Assembly (NCBI GenBank): GCA_030180135.1 | Contig: CM058232.1 | Location: 90,198,630 to 90,262,629, forward strand | Reading direction: 5' to 3' | DNA length: 64,000 nucleotides | Origin: Orychophragmus violaceus | Lineage: Eukaryota; Streptophyta; Magnoliopsida; Brassicales; Brassicaceae | Shown here: positions 34,120 through 46,735 of the stretch, piece after piece | How positions within the stretch are numbered: position 1 is the first letter of the stretch | Layout of the letters: every line of letters begins with the position of its first letter | Notes under the pieces: model-generated | The model's database searches: none | What the model was told of the DNA's origin: nothing | Seen by the model: the letters and a program-made list of their open reading frames with translations, nothing else | Program-made: the position numbers and the translations under genes

Positions 34120-36032
34120 TGTAACGCCCCCTTCTCGTTTTCCGCTGACCGACGAGCTGGCTGGCCAACAATCAAACAAGAACATGACCGATCGAACCCG
34201 AGCAGTCATACAAGAAGATTTTGTCACAATACGAAAGCCAGAGATAGTCTGGTTTGAGACAAAGGCTCGAATTAAACCACATTTGACTCCGCTTACCTCA
34301 TTTCCACGATACGAGGCTTTTCAACCCGTACCGCTTCCATGAGTTGTTTGCTTTGGAATAAACCGTATATCAGAGAATTATTCCGTTTTTATTACTTTTA
34401 AAATATAAATTTTATTAATAACAATATACAGTCTAATACAAAACTTTTAGTGGGATATCCCACCGAAATCTGAAACTGAAAGTAAAGTAAAAATGCGTAA
34501 ACGACCGATACCCAATGCCAACCTGAGACTACTCCGAGTGTCCTACACGTCTGCTGAGCTACGCCAAACCAGAAAAACACAAAAGAGTCAAATGAGAAAT
34601 CTAAGATTGCCCAGTGAGATGGCTCCCAACTAAAGGATGCTAACAATCTACTAATCCCGCCCAAACCCAAAATAACAATCAAATACAACAGCTGATCACG
34701 TGCTACAAAGATGTGATGAGCTCCACAACACACAAGCATTCAATTAACAACACAACAACACAAAAGTAACCAAGGGAATCAAGAACACTGTGGCACATGC
34801 TCTCGATTAAACTCGATTTATATATCGCATCTCTAACGCAATCTCCACACAATTGGCCCCAAACTATAACTTGGTAACTTCCACGGGAACACTTAGCTAC
34901 CCCATGGTAAATAAAACCTCCCACGACTCCTAGACGAAAACACGAAGTCATGCGACTAGGACACCGTTCTCTGTCTATCGATACGAGGTGACTCTCCATG
35001 CAGTTCGGCCCTACAATGCACCATGAATTCTCCGGACCGGACACCTACCGTCGTCACTCAGTAGATTAACACCATAACCAGAATCACCACTCGAAAGCTT
35101 GTGTCCGATCAGGTAACTACCCGAGGATCCAATAGGTTCGGAAGTACCGGAACGCCATCTCTAGACTTGCGAGATCTAACGCATCCAATAGAGTCCTAAT
35201 AACAGCAATGTAAACAAGAAGACTCACTGGGACTCTATCACACAATACCAACAAGTTCGAATAGAACTACCATCTCAATCCCCAGTCTATCCCGCAAGTC
35301 CTATCTCCAATCTCTACATCACCCGACCTTACTCAGACTTACCCGGTCCCGCACCAGAGTAAGTCTCTACCAGTACAGTCTACTTGGACCAACACCAAAG
35401 TAGATAAACAATCAAGCAAGCAATCAACAGTCTACTCGGCCCAACACTGAAGTAGATACACAATCACACAATCAACAGTCTACTCGGCCCAACACCGAAG
35501 TAGATACACAATCACACAATCAATAGTTATTTAGGTTTATTAGTCTTTTAATATGTCCTTAACCTTTACTCATTCAATCCTTAACCTTTACTCATTCAAT
35601 CAGCTACCTTGGGATCAGTGATTTACTAATCCCGTAGATGGCCCATCAATCACACTACTTCTTTTACTTATACCTTCCTGAGTAGCTTTAATAAGTCCTC
35701 GATATGTCGGTTTAGAGTTAGTATGATTAATAACTTCCCGACATCTCATTATTCAATAACTTTCATTCATTACCCTTAACCCGACTAGTTAACCCACTCC
35801 GTTATTATATTCTAAGTGTGTTATGTCTTTTAGCTGTATTTTATTCAACTCATACTTTCCCGTATATAGATTCCCTTATAAACGTTCTTAAATACTTATA
35901 TATGCATATATGTCCTAGCATGTCATTCTATATATATGCATCACCCAATCAAGCAATCAACGAACTATCATTCACTTAATGCAACACCCAATCAATCAAC
36001 GAATTAAAGTTTATGGATATAAGCTAACTAGC

Positions 36033-36661
36033 TGTTGGATCTCCTAGGATCTAGGGTTCGTTATATTGAAATTTACCAACCTCGTTCTTACCTTTGAACT
36101 GGCAGCGGAATGATTGGTGACGAGATCAGTAAGCGACTCAGATGCTTCGCCTCTACCAGATACACACGCACACAAACCTGGAAACCGGGATGCTAGTGCC
36201 GGATCTTTGGGATCTCTGAGTTTAGTGTTTTCTGCTTTCTCTGTCAAGAAAAAGTCGACGGCTACAGTTATAGGTCAAAAATACTTTCTATTTATTCAGA
36301 CCTTGAATCACTTAAACGGGCCGACTTGATTAAGTCATAAATCGAAAAGTCTGTTTCGAAAACCCGACCTGTGTCGACCGACACACATACTGTGTCGATC
36401 GACACAACACCATATACTCGATATTAATGTGTATCCAATACACATTAACATGATCATTACTATAATGATCATTCCCACATTTTAGCTTCCGGTTTGCTTA
36501 GATGTGTGACCCTATAGGATCATATAAGTTTACAACTTACAGATTGCAATAGGCTTCTAGCAAAACATTGCAACCACCCAGTATTATACGAATGTCTGAT
36601 CTCGACACACAACTATCATCAGGAGTGAGTACAAGTGTGATTTCAGGACACTATCCCAACA
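36033..36661 (-). repeat. 3' LTR of copia element 1
   Basis: It is 629 bp with TGTTGG...CAACA ends. It contains the pair tgtgtcgaccgacaca (36370-36385) and tgtgtcgatcgacaca (36391-36406); the second is a perfect 16-bp palindrome. Confidence 0.92.
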
Positions 36662-37493
36662 ATTTCCCACTTGTACTGGAATCATCAATTCCTATAATCC
36701 TTTTGTCTCTATATCTCGATTTGGCATAAGGCAAGATTAGTGTCATCCTTATTAAGCCAACATCGTGTTTATCGAACTCCTGATCTTATACTGAACAATA
36801 CAAACAACTGAACTACAGTTCGTTTGAGTGCGGCCACACATTTTCTCAGTACAAAATCTTCGATAGGCCCTGAGATATTTATCTCCCGTTATTCAGGAGG
36901 GACAAATCCCCTCTCGTTCCATCCCTGTTTCAACACACACTACGTGATACACCTGAGTAGTGCCGTTATAGCCGCCAGTTACGGGTCGACGTTTGACAAG
37001 GTCAAAGTGTACCAATTCATATGTAAGAAAACATGATGAACTCAGGTCTAAGGACTATACTCTATAGTCGTAATGAGAATCTCTTATGACACAGATATAA
37101 CTATCTTGTAGACTTCTCATTCGCGGGTCATGTCCGATCATATGTTCACCAACATATATCTATGTGACTGACTGTGATACTCATATCATTGACTCCATGA
37201 AACTTAGTCAACAGTCACCTCACAAGCTAGTCTCTCGCAGTTGTCAGTGTCCCACTTTGACAACCTCGACTAGGGACAAATCATAATTTATGTCATCTAA
37301 GCTTTATAGGGTTTCATGATCAAGTCCTCAACTTGATGACCTATAACATGACATAAACTTATTTTGGGACCATTATTTAGATCACAATAAATAATGCTGA
37401 AATCAAATTTCATTAAACATATCCAAAAGTATGTTACAAGAACATCTTATTATAACTAAAATAAAAAACCTAAAACTCTCACTAGAATCAAGA
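36662..37493 (-). other. 3' untranslated region and purine tract of copia element 1
   Basis: No coding sequence is present between the end of pol and the 3' LTR. The segment is collinear with 58181-59034 of the intact element by several shared phrases (for example those around the cacaagctagtctc and tcccactttgac stretches). The purine tract lies against the LTR. Confidence 0.7.
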
Positions 37494-40400
37494 TTACAAC
37501 TTAAGATCTCTAATGCCCACAGCAGTAGTATGGAACTCATGCTTGGGCCTTGAGAGTGGCTTAGTCAGAGGATCAGCGACATTCTCGTCCGTCGGAACTC
37601 GGCTGATCTTCACATCACCTCTATTGACGATATCACGAATCAAGTGATATCTCCTCTCTACGTGTTTGGACTTCTGGTGTGATCTGGGTTCTTTCGCCTG
37701 AGCAATGGCTCCATTGTTATCACAAAACAAAGCCACTGGCTCCAAGATACTAGGAACCACACCAAGTACAGTCATGAACTTCTTGATCCAAACAGCTTCC
37801 TTTGCCGCTTCTGAAGCAGCAACATATTCAGCTTCCGTCGTGGAATCAGCTACGGTATTCTGCTTAGAGCTCTTCCAGCTCACTGCACCGCCATTTAGAC
37901 AGAAGACATATCCAGACTGTGATCGGAAATCGTCTCTGTCCGTCTGAAAACTCGCATCTGTGAATCCATTCACCACAAGTTCTTCACTTCCTTCCATATA
38001 CCAAGAACTTATCCTTGGTATGTCTCAAATACTTGAGAATATTCTTGACAGCTGTCCAGTGAACTTCACCTGGATCAGATTGTTATCTACTCGTCATGCT
38101 TAACGCGTAAGCTACATCTGGATGAGTGTAGAGCATGGCATACATGATAGATCCTATTGCAGAAGCATAAGGAATCCTATCCATGCGTTCTCGCTCAGCA
38201 TGTGTCGCCGGACACTGCTTCTTGCTGAGAATAATGCCATGAGACATCGGTATGAAGCCCTTCTTGGAATCATGCATCTTGAATCTGTTCAACACCTTAT
38301 CAATATAAGTGTCCTGGCACAATCCAATCAGCCTATTCGCTCTATCTCTGTAGATCCTGATTCCAAGGATGTAGGCGGCTTCTCCCATGTCTTTCATGGA
38401 AAAACAACTTCCGAGCCAAGTCTTAACAGACTGAAGCAATGGAGCGTCATTGCCGAGAAGAAGTATGTCATCGACATACAGTACAAGAAACGCAATTCCG
38501 CTCCCACTAGTCTTCTTGTATACACATGGTTCTTCCTCGTTCTTGATGAAACCAAATTGTTTTACTGCTTCATCAAAATGAAGATTCCAACTCCGTGATG
38601 CTTGCTTCAATCCATAAATGGATTTATGAAGCTTGCATACCTTTCCAGCATTCTTAGGATCTGCAAAACCCTCAGGCTATGTCATATACACATCCTCTTC
38701 CAGAATTCCATTCAGGAAGGCGGTTTTGACATCCATCTGCCAAATCTCATAATCATAACAAGCGGCAGTTGCTAGAAGGATCCGAATGGATTTAAGCATA
38801 GCGACTGGGGAATAGGTTTCATCATAGTCAATACCATGAATTTGCTTGAAACCTTTAGCCACCAACCTAGCTTTGTAAATTTGTACATTACCATACACGT
38901 CAATCTTCTTCTTGAAGATCCATTTACACTCAATGGCTTTTGCACCATTAGGTAAATCGACCAAGGACCATACTTGGTTTTCTGACATGGATGCCATTTC
39001 GGATCTAGAGGCTCCAGGACACTTTTCGGAGTCCGGGCTCATCATTGCTTCCGCGAAGGTCGCTGGTTCGTCACTTTCAATGATCATCAGATCATTGCAA
39101 TTGGTCACGAGAAATCCATAGTATCTCTCGGGTTCGAGACGGATCCTTCCGGATCTGCGAACTTCAGGCTCCACATGCGTGGGCTCCACATGCGTGGGCT
39201 CCACAGAACTTTGTGGATCCACCTGCTGCTCTTCCTCAGCAGGTTGAGCAGTCTCCTGTGCATCTTGAATTTCTTCGAGATGTACTGTACTCCCACTGTT
39301 TTTCTTAGAAAGAAATTCTCTCTCAAGAAAAGAACAGTCCCGAGCAACAAATACTTTGTTCTCAGATTGGTTGTAAAAGTAGTATGCCTTGGTTTCCCTA
39401 GGATAACCAACAAAGTAGCATTTATCTGATTTGGGTGTGAGCTTGTCAGAGATCAAACATTTGACATAAGCCTCACAACCCCAAATCTTCAGGAAAGACA
39501 GACTAGGAATGTTCCCAGTCCACAATTCATATGGTGTCTTGTCCACTGATTTTGATGGCACCCTATTTAGTGTAAACGCAGACGTTTCTAGAGCGTATCC
39601 CCAAAAGGATAATGGAAGATTTGAATGACTCATCATAGACCAAACCATATCCAATAAGGTTCGATTCCTCCTCTCTGACACTCCATTCCATTGAGGTGTT
39701 CCAGGAGGAGTGAGTTGTGAAACAATTCCACACTCGCTCAGATAGTCACTGAACTCTTGGCTCAAGTATTCTCCTCCGCGATCCGATCGCAGAACTTTGA
39801 TACTTTTGCCAAGTTGGTTCTGTACTTCATTCTTGAATTCCTTGTGTCTCATCAAGTAGACGTAGCCATACCTACTGAAGTCATCAGTAAAGGTAATGAA
39901 GTACTTGTAATTTCCTCTGGCAACAGTGCTCATCGGCCCACATACATCAGTATGAAAAAGGCCCAATAAGTCACTGGCCCTTTCATTTGGTTTGTTGAAA
40001 GGGGCCCTAGCCATTTTGCCCATCAAGCAAGATTCGCATTTCTCACATGATTCAAAATCAAATGAGCCCAGAAGCCCATTTCGATGGAGTCTCTGAATGC
40101 GTTTCTCATTGATATGGCCCAAACGACAATGCCATAAGAAAGTCGGGTTTTCGTCATTTGACTTAAACCGCTTTGTATTTATGTTAAAGACAGGCATTTC
40201 TTGGTTTAAGACATATAACCCATTATCTAATGGGGCGCTACCATAAAACGTACCATCACGATTAAAAGAACAAACTTTATTCTTAACAGCAAAATAAAAA
40301 CCTTCCAAATCCAAAACGGAAACTGAAATTATGTTTCTGCTAATCGCAGGTACAAAGTAGCAATTATTCAAAGCTAAAACCATGCCCGAAGGTAAAGACA

Positions 40401-41451
40401 AATCGTAAGTGCCTACGGCCAATGCAGCAACCTTAGCTCCATTCCGGACCTGTAGCTCCACTTGTCCTTTCCTCAGCGTTCTACTGTTTCTTAGTGCCTG
40501 CACATCAGTACAAATATGAGTACCGCAGCCGGTATCCAATACCCACGAAGTAGAACTAGGAGTCATAACATTAAGTTCGATAACATAAATACCTGAATCT
40601 GACGCATCATACGTCTGTTTCAGTTTCTTGTAATCTTCCATGAACTTCTTGCAGCCTCTCTTCCAATGCCCTAGCTGCTTGCAGTAGTTGCATTTATCCT
40701 CAAGAGAAGGCCAGGATTTGGGCTTTGGCTTGGGCTTGTCCTGACTTTCAGTCTGGACAACTTGGGCCTTTCCCTTATCCTTCTTAGGTTTCTTAAACCT
40801 TTTACCCCCTTGTACCATTAGTACACTGGGAGTTGCCTTCTTGAGATTCGGCTCTGCTGTCTTCAGCATGCTGTGCAACTCAGTCAATGTCTTAGTCATG
40901 TTCTGCATGTTGTAGTTCATGATGAACTGATCAAAACACGACGGCAAAGACTGCAGAATCATGTCAGTGGCTAGCTCCTGGCTAATGGCACAGTCCAGTT
41001 TCCCCAGGTTATCAATGTAACCCATCATTTTAAGGACATGAGGACTTACTGGACTGTCCTTAGTCAGCTTGCAATCCATGAGAGATTTAACCGTCTGGTA
41101 TCTCTCTGTGCGAGCTTGCTCCTGAAACAAAGCTTTCAGGCTGTTAATCATCTCAATCGGTGACATCACGTTCTCATATTGCTTCTGCAGCTCAGAGTTC
41201 ATAGTCATCAGCATTAGACAATTAACGTCTTTGACATCAGCTGAATGCTTATCATAAACATTCTTATCTGCCTGCGTGGCATTGGAACGTGGCCTCTCGG
41301 GGAGAACTCTTTCAAGGACATATTCCTTGTTCTCCTGCCTGAGAACTATTCTCAGGTTCCGATACCATTCCAAGAAATTAGATCCATTTAACTTGTCCTT
41401 CTCAAGGACGGATCTCAGTGAGAAAGTGTTGATGTGAGTTGAGACAGACAT
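37494..41451 (-). pseudogene. Copia element 1 gag-pol, inactivated
   Basis: The likely start is MSVSTHINTFSLRSVLEKDK at 41451, matching the start of the intact copy. Domains in order are gag, zinc knuckle CNYCKQLGHWKRGC, protease (WVLDTGCGTHIC), the HCRLGH...CEKCESC zinc site, integrase (HTDVCGP, LRSDRGGEY, WNGVSERRN), reverse transcriptase (LYVDDILLLGND) and RNase H (TDASFQTD, STTEAEY, CDNNGAI). Lesions: a Gln codon became TAG just after VYMT (near 38678), a Tyr codon became TAA after SMTSR (near 38085), and a one-base shift near 38000 moves the frame before MEGSEELVV. About eight residues are missing from integrase after YLMRHK. RNase H remains open in the shifted frame. The element cannot make an intact polyprotein. 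Confidence 0.93.
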
Positions 41452-42644
41452 AGCTGTAATTAAAAGAGGTAGAGATTTTGTTATAATGCTCAAGGAAATG
41501 AGAATTCTTATCTAATAAGAAAACTCGCATTGTATTCAAAACTATGTTTCCTCAGATGAATACAATGAGCCAAGATCCATACTTCACCAAAATCTGAGTG
41601 GGAGACTCGCCATCACCCAAACTTTAGTTATCTAGGTAAGCAAATCATTGCTAATTGTACCCAGTACAACTCTTGGTCGCAGATGAGACAAACTATGTCT
41701 AATCCACTCTGATGTCTCTGGGCCCAGAACTTCTGACAGCCCAGTCAAGTAAAGCCAATCTTTTTCTGTCTTGTGATCACTGACAGTCGCACTGCAAGTC
41801 TATCAATGACCACCTACCTTACTCATGTAGTTGTGGATACCAAGGACTCCAAGGCTATCCAACAACGAAACAAGTCTTGGCAGTAGACAAGATCGGGCAA
41901 GACATCAAGATCACTTGATATTTAGTTGAGGAAAAGAACTATTTAATCTTGATGTATATCCAATATACATCCAAGAAGTTATTAAATTATTTAAAACATA
42001 TAGTTTTATTAAATTTAGTTTTAACTAGAACTTTAGGATTAAATTTGGTCTGGTACATGCAAATTTGAGGTCCAACCTTTATCTCTGCGAGTGGTGTGTC
42101 GATCGACGCATACTTGCATCGGTCGACACCACCTAATTTAAACCGGACTTCGATAACCGGTCAAACCGGGTCGAATTTCCTTAACCGATTCAATCTAATT
42201 GAACCGGTCCGGTTTAATGGTCCATATCGATCGTCACACAACTCTGTGTCGATCGACATTACCCAACCAGAACCAAATTGGTTAATTAAATTAACCAGGC
42301 GAGATAACCAGTTCAATCCAATTGAACCGATCCATCCTTTCGCTTTGTCTGTGTCGACCGACACACCCAGTGTATCGACCGACACGGTGCGAAAACGGAT
42401 ATTCGATCACTGATCGAAAACCCTAAAAAATTTTACGCGTTTTCGTTCTGTGTCGACCGACACACGCTTTGTGTCGATCGACACTCTGCGAAAATACAGA
42501 TATCGAATTTTCAACAGAAGCTTAAAACCGAGATTAACATCATGAAAAAGCGATTTAACAAGCATCAATCTAATCAACTACATCAGTATTCGATTTAAAT
42601 GCTCCAGATTCAATAGACTAAACCCTAACAAGCTTTGATACCAC
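41452..42644 (-). other. 5' leader of copia element 1
   Basis: This non-coding leader runs from the primer site (42643-42632) to the gag start. It is rich in TCGATCGA-type palindromes: copies at 42095, 42115, 42222, 42245, 42350, 42371, 42449 and 42470. The part nearest the LTR contains most of them. Confidence 0.8.
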
Positions 42645-43284
42645 TGTTGGATCTCCTAGGATCTAGGGTTCGTTATATTGAAATTTACCAACCTCGTTCT
42701 TACCTTTGAACTGGCAGCGGAATGATTGGTGACGAGATCAGTAAGCGACTCAGATGCTTCGCCTCTACCAGATACACACGCACACAAACCTGGAAACCGG
42801 GATGCTAGTGCCGGATCTTTGGGATCTCTGAGTTTAGTGTTTTCTGCTTTCTCTGTCAATAAAAAGTCGACGGCTACAGTTCTAGGTCAAAAATACTTTC
42901 TATTATTCAGACCTTGAATCACTTAAACGGGCCGACTTGATTAAGTCATAAATCGAAAAGTCTGTTTCGAAAACCCGACCTGTGTCGACCGACACACATA
43001 CTGTGTCGATCGACACAACACCATATACTCGATATTAATGTGTATCCAATACACATTAACATGATCATTACTATAATGATCATTCCCACATTTTAGCTTC
43101 TAGTTTGCTTAGGTGCGTGACCCTATAGGATCATATAATACTGGCAATAAGTTTACAACTTACAGATTGCAAGAGGCTTCTAGCAAAACATTGCAACCGC
43201 CCAGTATTATACGAATGTCTGATCTCGACACACAACTATCATCAGGAGTGAGTACAAGTGTGATTTCAGGACACTATCCCAACA
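42645..43284 (-). repeat. 5' LTR of copia element 1
   Basis: It is 640 bp and pairs with 36033-36661. It has an extra 11 bp near 43137 (tactggcaata) and keeps both palindrome copies (42981-42996 and 43002-43017). Confidence 0.92.
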
Positions 43285-44386
43285 CTAGCATGCATCCCTT
43301 AACCTATCCATTTAATTAGTTTACCGAGTTATTAATCAACCTAGCCATTCTAACAAATTCAATCAATCGGGTACGCAACCTAAACTACGGTTTATTAATT
43401 CCAGATCTATATGATTCTAACTAAATGCAACACACAATTTAGCGAATTACAGTTTTATTATGACGATGGATGGATGGATTGGACAGAATAGCGGAACAAC
43501 GAGACCCGGCACGAACCCAACGCTAATCCAAACCTTTCCTGAGTCATTGACTTCTTTGACCCGCACTTGACTGTACCGTTGTCCTTAGTGATTCTGATCG
43601 AGCCTCCGGACCATCCGCATCTTCTCCCTCCTCCGGTTCTCTCTCTTCTCCTTCTCTCATGCTTCACCTTCTCTCTCTCTCTTCTTCTTCTTCTTCTTCA
43701 AGCTTCATCTTCTCTCTCTCTTCTTCATGCTTCTTCTTCTTATCCCTCTCTTATTTCTCTCTTCTTTACTTCTCTTTGCTTTGAGAGTTTTTGGTGTAAA
43801 GAATGAGAGGTGCGGATGCCTCTTTTTATAGCAAGTGGAGTGATCTCCACCCTCCATTTATCTCCTCTCTTCTCCCATATTGTGCCACGCCTTCTCACCA
43901 GGTGTTGGCCAGAAACACCTTATTTTAACATCCATCTTACACCTGTATAGCCCATCTAAAAGCCCTTTGGGTTTGGGCCAATAAATTTTTGTAGATTCAT
44001 TGTACTAAAACCCACAATGCCTCTTCTTTTCTCTTGCAGAATTTTTGTAGCCCAAGCCTCTTAATGAGCTTGAATTAGGTTCAAAATAACTTCATCTATC
44101 AGCTCTGATCATCCTAAACCAAGCCCAAGCTCCCTTGATTTTATTTTAAAATTTTAGTCCTTAATTACCTTTTAATGACCAAAAACTCATCTATGGTCCG
44201 TTCTTGCCACTTCTTGTCATCTAAATGTTTTCTTTATTTATAAAGAAGAACATTCGTACCGTCTTAGCTTTCGGCTCGTATTTTGGTAAAATTACCAAAA
44301 TGCCCCTCATCTTCGGCAAATTACGAAAATGTCCCTCGTTGACTTTTCTGCTGCTCATTGACCATTTCTTGATACAAGATATTACA

Positions 44387-44985
44387 ATATTGGTCCCGGT
44401 GGTGCAATGGCGAAGGTTGTTAAGGTGGTTAAGAAAGATGGTTACCAATGGAGACCAACTCCTGACATGTACTTGATGGAGCATGCACTTCAAGAGAATC
44501 TTGTTTGGCCTACTCAAAAGATACAAGAGACTACTCCACCTGCAAGACGATCATCACCGATAGCATCATCACCTATAGCATCATCACCTATAGCATCATC
44601 ACATAAACATCATCACCTGGGTTATGATTATGTGACTAGAATTTAACTTAATATGATGTTATGTCTGAGTTGTTTTTGATGGTCACACGAAGTTTAATTT
44701 TTGTTGTGCAGTGTGAAGTAACAGCTCATCAGGTCAAAAGAAGAATAAGTGCTCCTTGTTGGACTTGGAAAATCAAGAGAGATCATTTAAGAAGGTAAAG
44801 TTCTTTCATCCAATCCGGAAGATAAAGTTGCCTTTGTCCCCTTAGGGCCTGATGCTAGCATGGTATGGGTTCAAGTTGTAAAGAATGGAAAGGAAAATTA
44901 AGGAGACCAAATGCGGAAGTTGAATGGATTGATGATGCTTTGGGTATAACAGTTGCATGACCTAATTATAAACTTGTTTTTACCT
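44387..44985 (+). pseudogene. TNPA-like CACTA-1 gene, C-terminal TNP1-type modules
   Basis: Directly after element B the second module resumes (IGPGGAMAKVVKVVKKDGYQ, WRPTPDMYLMEHALQENLVW). It is followed by a short tandem repeat SPIASSPIASSPIAS and a stop at 44643. A third module lies at about 44780-44975 (EDKVAFVPLGPDASMVWVQV, EWIDDALGITVA), in more than one frame. The module pattern resembles the TNP1/En/Spm transposase domain of plant CACTA proteins. All copies are degenerate. Confidence 0.65.
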
Positions 44986-45169
44986 GAGGTTGTGATGAAA
45001 TTCAATCTTTGAACTTATGTGTTATTCTAGAATGGTGGTTAGGTTTATGTTCGAATATTGAACTTATATATGTGGTTTATTTTCTGTTGACTTGAATATG
45101 TTTTCATTTATAAAGTTGTCTTCAGTTTTTTACATATGTTTAACAAAACCACACATAAAGGGAAGAAGG

Positions 45170-45600
45170 TTCAGACCCTAAACAAAGTATATGTTTTAAG
45201 TGAAAAGTGTAATTTCTAAACCCTGAATTCTTAACATAAATCCTATAAACTTAACCATAATTTGCAAACTTAAAAATAAAATTAGATAAGAATCTAATCC
45301 TTAAATCTAACATGTAAATTAAAAAAAAATAAAAACCTAAATCGTAATACCTAAAACCTAAACCCTAATTTGAAAACCTAAAACAAATTAAAATAGAAAC
45401 TAAAAACTAATCCCTAAACCCTAATATGTATACCTTAAAAAATACAACTAAAAATAAAATAAACCCTAATGCCTAATCCCTAAATCCTTAACCCAAAGTA
45501 TTTAAACCATAAACCATAAACCCTAAACTTTAAAACCTTAAACCCTTAGATCTAAACCCTATACTCTAACCCCAAAAATTCTAAACCCCAAAAATCTGGA
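45170..45600. repeat. Degenerate telomere-type repeats (CCCTAAA and variants)
   Basis: Many copies of aaaccctaa, ccctaaa, cctaaacc and cataaaccctaaac occur in a 430-bp AT-rich stretch. The plant telomere unit on this strand is CCCTAAA. The copies are interspersed with variants such as ccttaaa and cctaaaat, so this is an old internal array or drifted AT-rich sequence, not a working telomere. Confidence 0.6.
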
Positions 45601-46735
45601 CCAAAGTATTTTTCTTAAGTTAATTAATATATCTGAGTGAAATCTATTGGGCCTTTACCAAAATTCCCTAAACCATAATCCCTTTGTTAGCAAACATATG
45701 TATTTCGAGAAGAAACCTAACCACTTCGGTTTTGTTTCTCTCAAAACAAAGAAACGCTTTCTCTTAGTCGTTGTCTATAGTCTCTTGGCCGAACTAGGCT
45801 CTCGTCGGCTTCGGATCTGCCTCCAGTGAATTCCTAACTATCTTTGTATCTTTCTCGATATCTATGTATCTCTCTCACAATCGCTCTCTGACCCTTACAT
45901 CGATCCTCACTGTAAATTAGGGTTTTTATCTCATGACATGAAGCCGTTTCTTATTCTTCGCCGTTTTCCAGGTAGAAACTCTTCTCTATCGATGTATCTC
46001 TCGCACACTCGCATCTCATCTCTAAACTGTTTCTTTAGGCATCTCATCTCTAAATTGTTTCTTTCGAAATCTCATCTCTACATTCGTCTAAGTTTTGTGT
46101 CTATTTAAGTTTATTTTTCTGTTATGAGCTCTATGTTGCCTTTCTGGTTGTATATTATGATTCCTATGTGATTTATGTGGATGAGTTTATAGCTACTTGT
46201 CTCACTTCTCGGCCCTATTGTTTTTGGCTGAGATTTAATAACTAAGAAAGGGATTGAAGAACTAAGGAAGAAACTCGAGAAGTAGGAGCCTCTAGAAGCA
46301 GCCACAAGAATGTTAGGTCTTTCTTTTTCTCTCTATTTAAAAAACACTAGATGAGACTATTTCTAGACAGCAACTGATGCACTTCTCTGTCTGCAAGTTC
46401 ATAATTCCAGTTTTTTGCTTCATTTCAGGATTTCATATCAGGGTAATATTTTTTAACTGATTTACTATATCACATATAACTATCTAGAATTCACTAGGAA
46501 ATTTGCATCCCAAGCCTTAGCTTCTGAAAGTTTAATGACTGATTGAGCATTCGTTCTTGTCATTTGAAACATATATCAAGAAGAAGATGTCTCCTTAATC
46601 TCCCAAAGGTAATTGACATATTTGTTCTGGTTTAGTTCAGTTTTCAGTGTCTTCTATATTTAATATTAATCTCAGCGTTGCTTTACGTTTTGATTCAGAA
46701 TTGGAAGCAAGGAAAATCATTGCGGACTCCCGGCA
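45601..46735. other. Non-coding, possible 5' untranslated exons of a small gene
   Basis: No convincing reading frame was found. The pyrimidine-rich stretches with tctctatcg and tcgatgtatctc repeats, and a ttttccag|gta junction near 45971, look like the 5' untranslated exons and introns of a plant gene. No transcript evidence is available. Confidence 0.3.

Larger units (their letters stand above)
36033..43284 (-). mobile_element. Ty1/copia element 1, full length but broken
   Basis: LTRs at 42645-43284 (5') and 36033-36661 (3') are flanked by a perfect 5-bp duplication CTAGC (36028-36032 and 43285-43289). A primer site of the tRNA-iMet type (TGGTATCAAAGC on the minus strand, 42643-42632) and a purine tract (CAAGTGGGAAAT ending at 36662) are in the right places. 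The gag-pol gene lies at 41451-37494 on the minus strand with several inactivating changes. The LTRs differ by an 11-bp indel and about eight substitutions by eye. It is related to the intact element at 51929-59663. It sits in LTR-like element B. Confidence 0.93.
34120..44386 (+). mobile_element. Long LTR-like element B (probable solo Ty3 LTR) carrying a copia insertion
   Basis: It starts TGTAACGCCCCCTTCTCG and ends GATATTACA. The flanks CTATT (34115-34119) and ATATT (44387-44391) differ by one base, a plausible decayed 5-bp duplication. Without the copia insertion (36033-43284 plus one copy of CTAGC) it is about 3.0 kb, and it is collinear with element A. No gag or pol sequence is present, so it is best read as a solo LTR of a long-LTR Ty3 family. 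TGTAACG...TTACA termini are common in Ty3 chromovirus LTRs, but that family assignment is an inference. It lies inside the second TNP1-type module of the CACTA-1 TNPA-like gene. Confidence 0.65.
2200..45000 (+). mobile_element. Degenerate CACTA (En/Spm) transposon, CACTA-1, host of most nested insertions
   Basis: Two gene remnants on the plus strand define this DNA transposon: a tnp2-family TNPD-like gene (4203-6834 and 29324-30294) and a TNPA-like gene (about 30374-30465, 31652-34119 and 44387-44985). Four separate insertions lie in it: 6835-29323, 30466-31651, 34120-44386 and, inside the last, 36033-43284. Removing them leaves about 9 kb, a normal size for an autonomous CACTA element. The left end is probably at 2200, where a degenerate terminus precedes short repeats containing ccgt/aacgg motifs. 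The right end was not found; the coordinate 45000 simply marks the end of recognisable coding sequence. Both genes carry many stops and frameshifts, so the element is dead. Confidence 0.65.

Noticed and set aside
36044..36329. Short frames in copia 1 LTRs that recur at 42656-42917
   Set aside because: They recur because the LTR is duplicated; no transposon protein is known from this part and they overlap on both strands.
42095..42485. CRISPR-like array of spaced palindromes in the copia 1 leader
   Set aside because: Repeats are only about 16 bp, variable and irregularly spaced, and the DNA is a plant retrotransposon.
45098..45115. atgttttcatttataaag as a possible right end of CACTA-1
   Set aside because: It resembles a decayed terminus but the following bases (ttg) do not match the AGA at the left end and several mismatches are needed.
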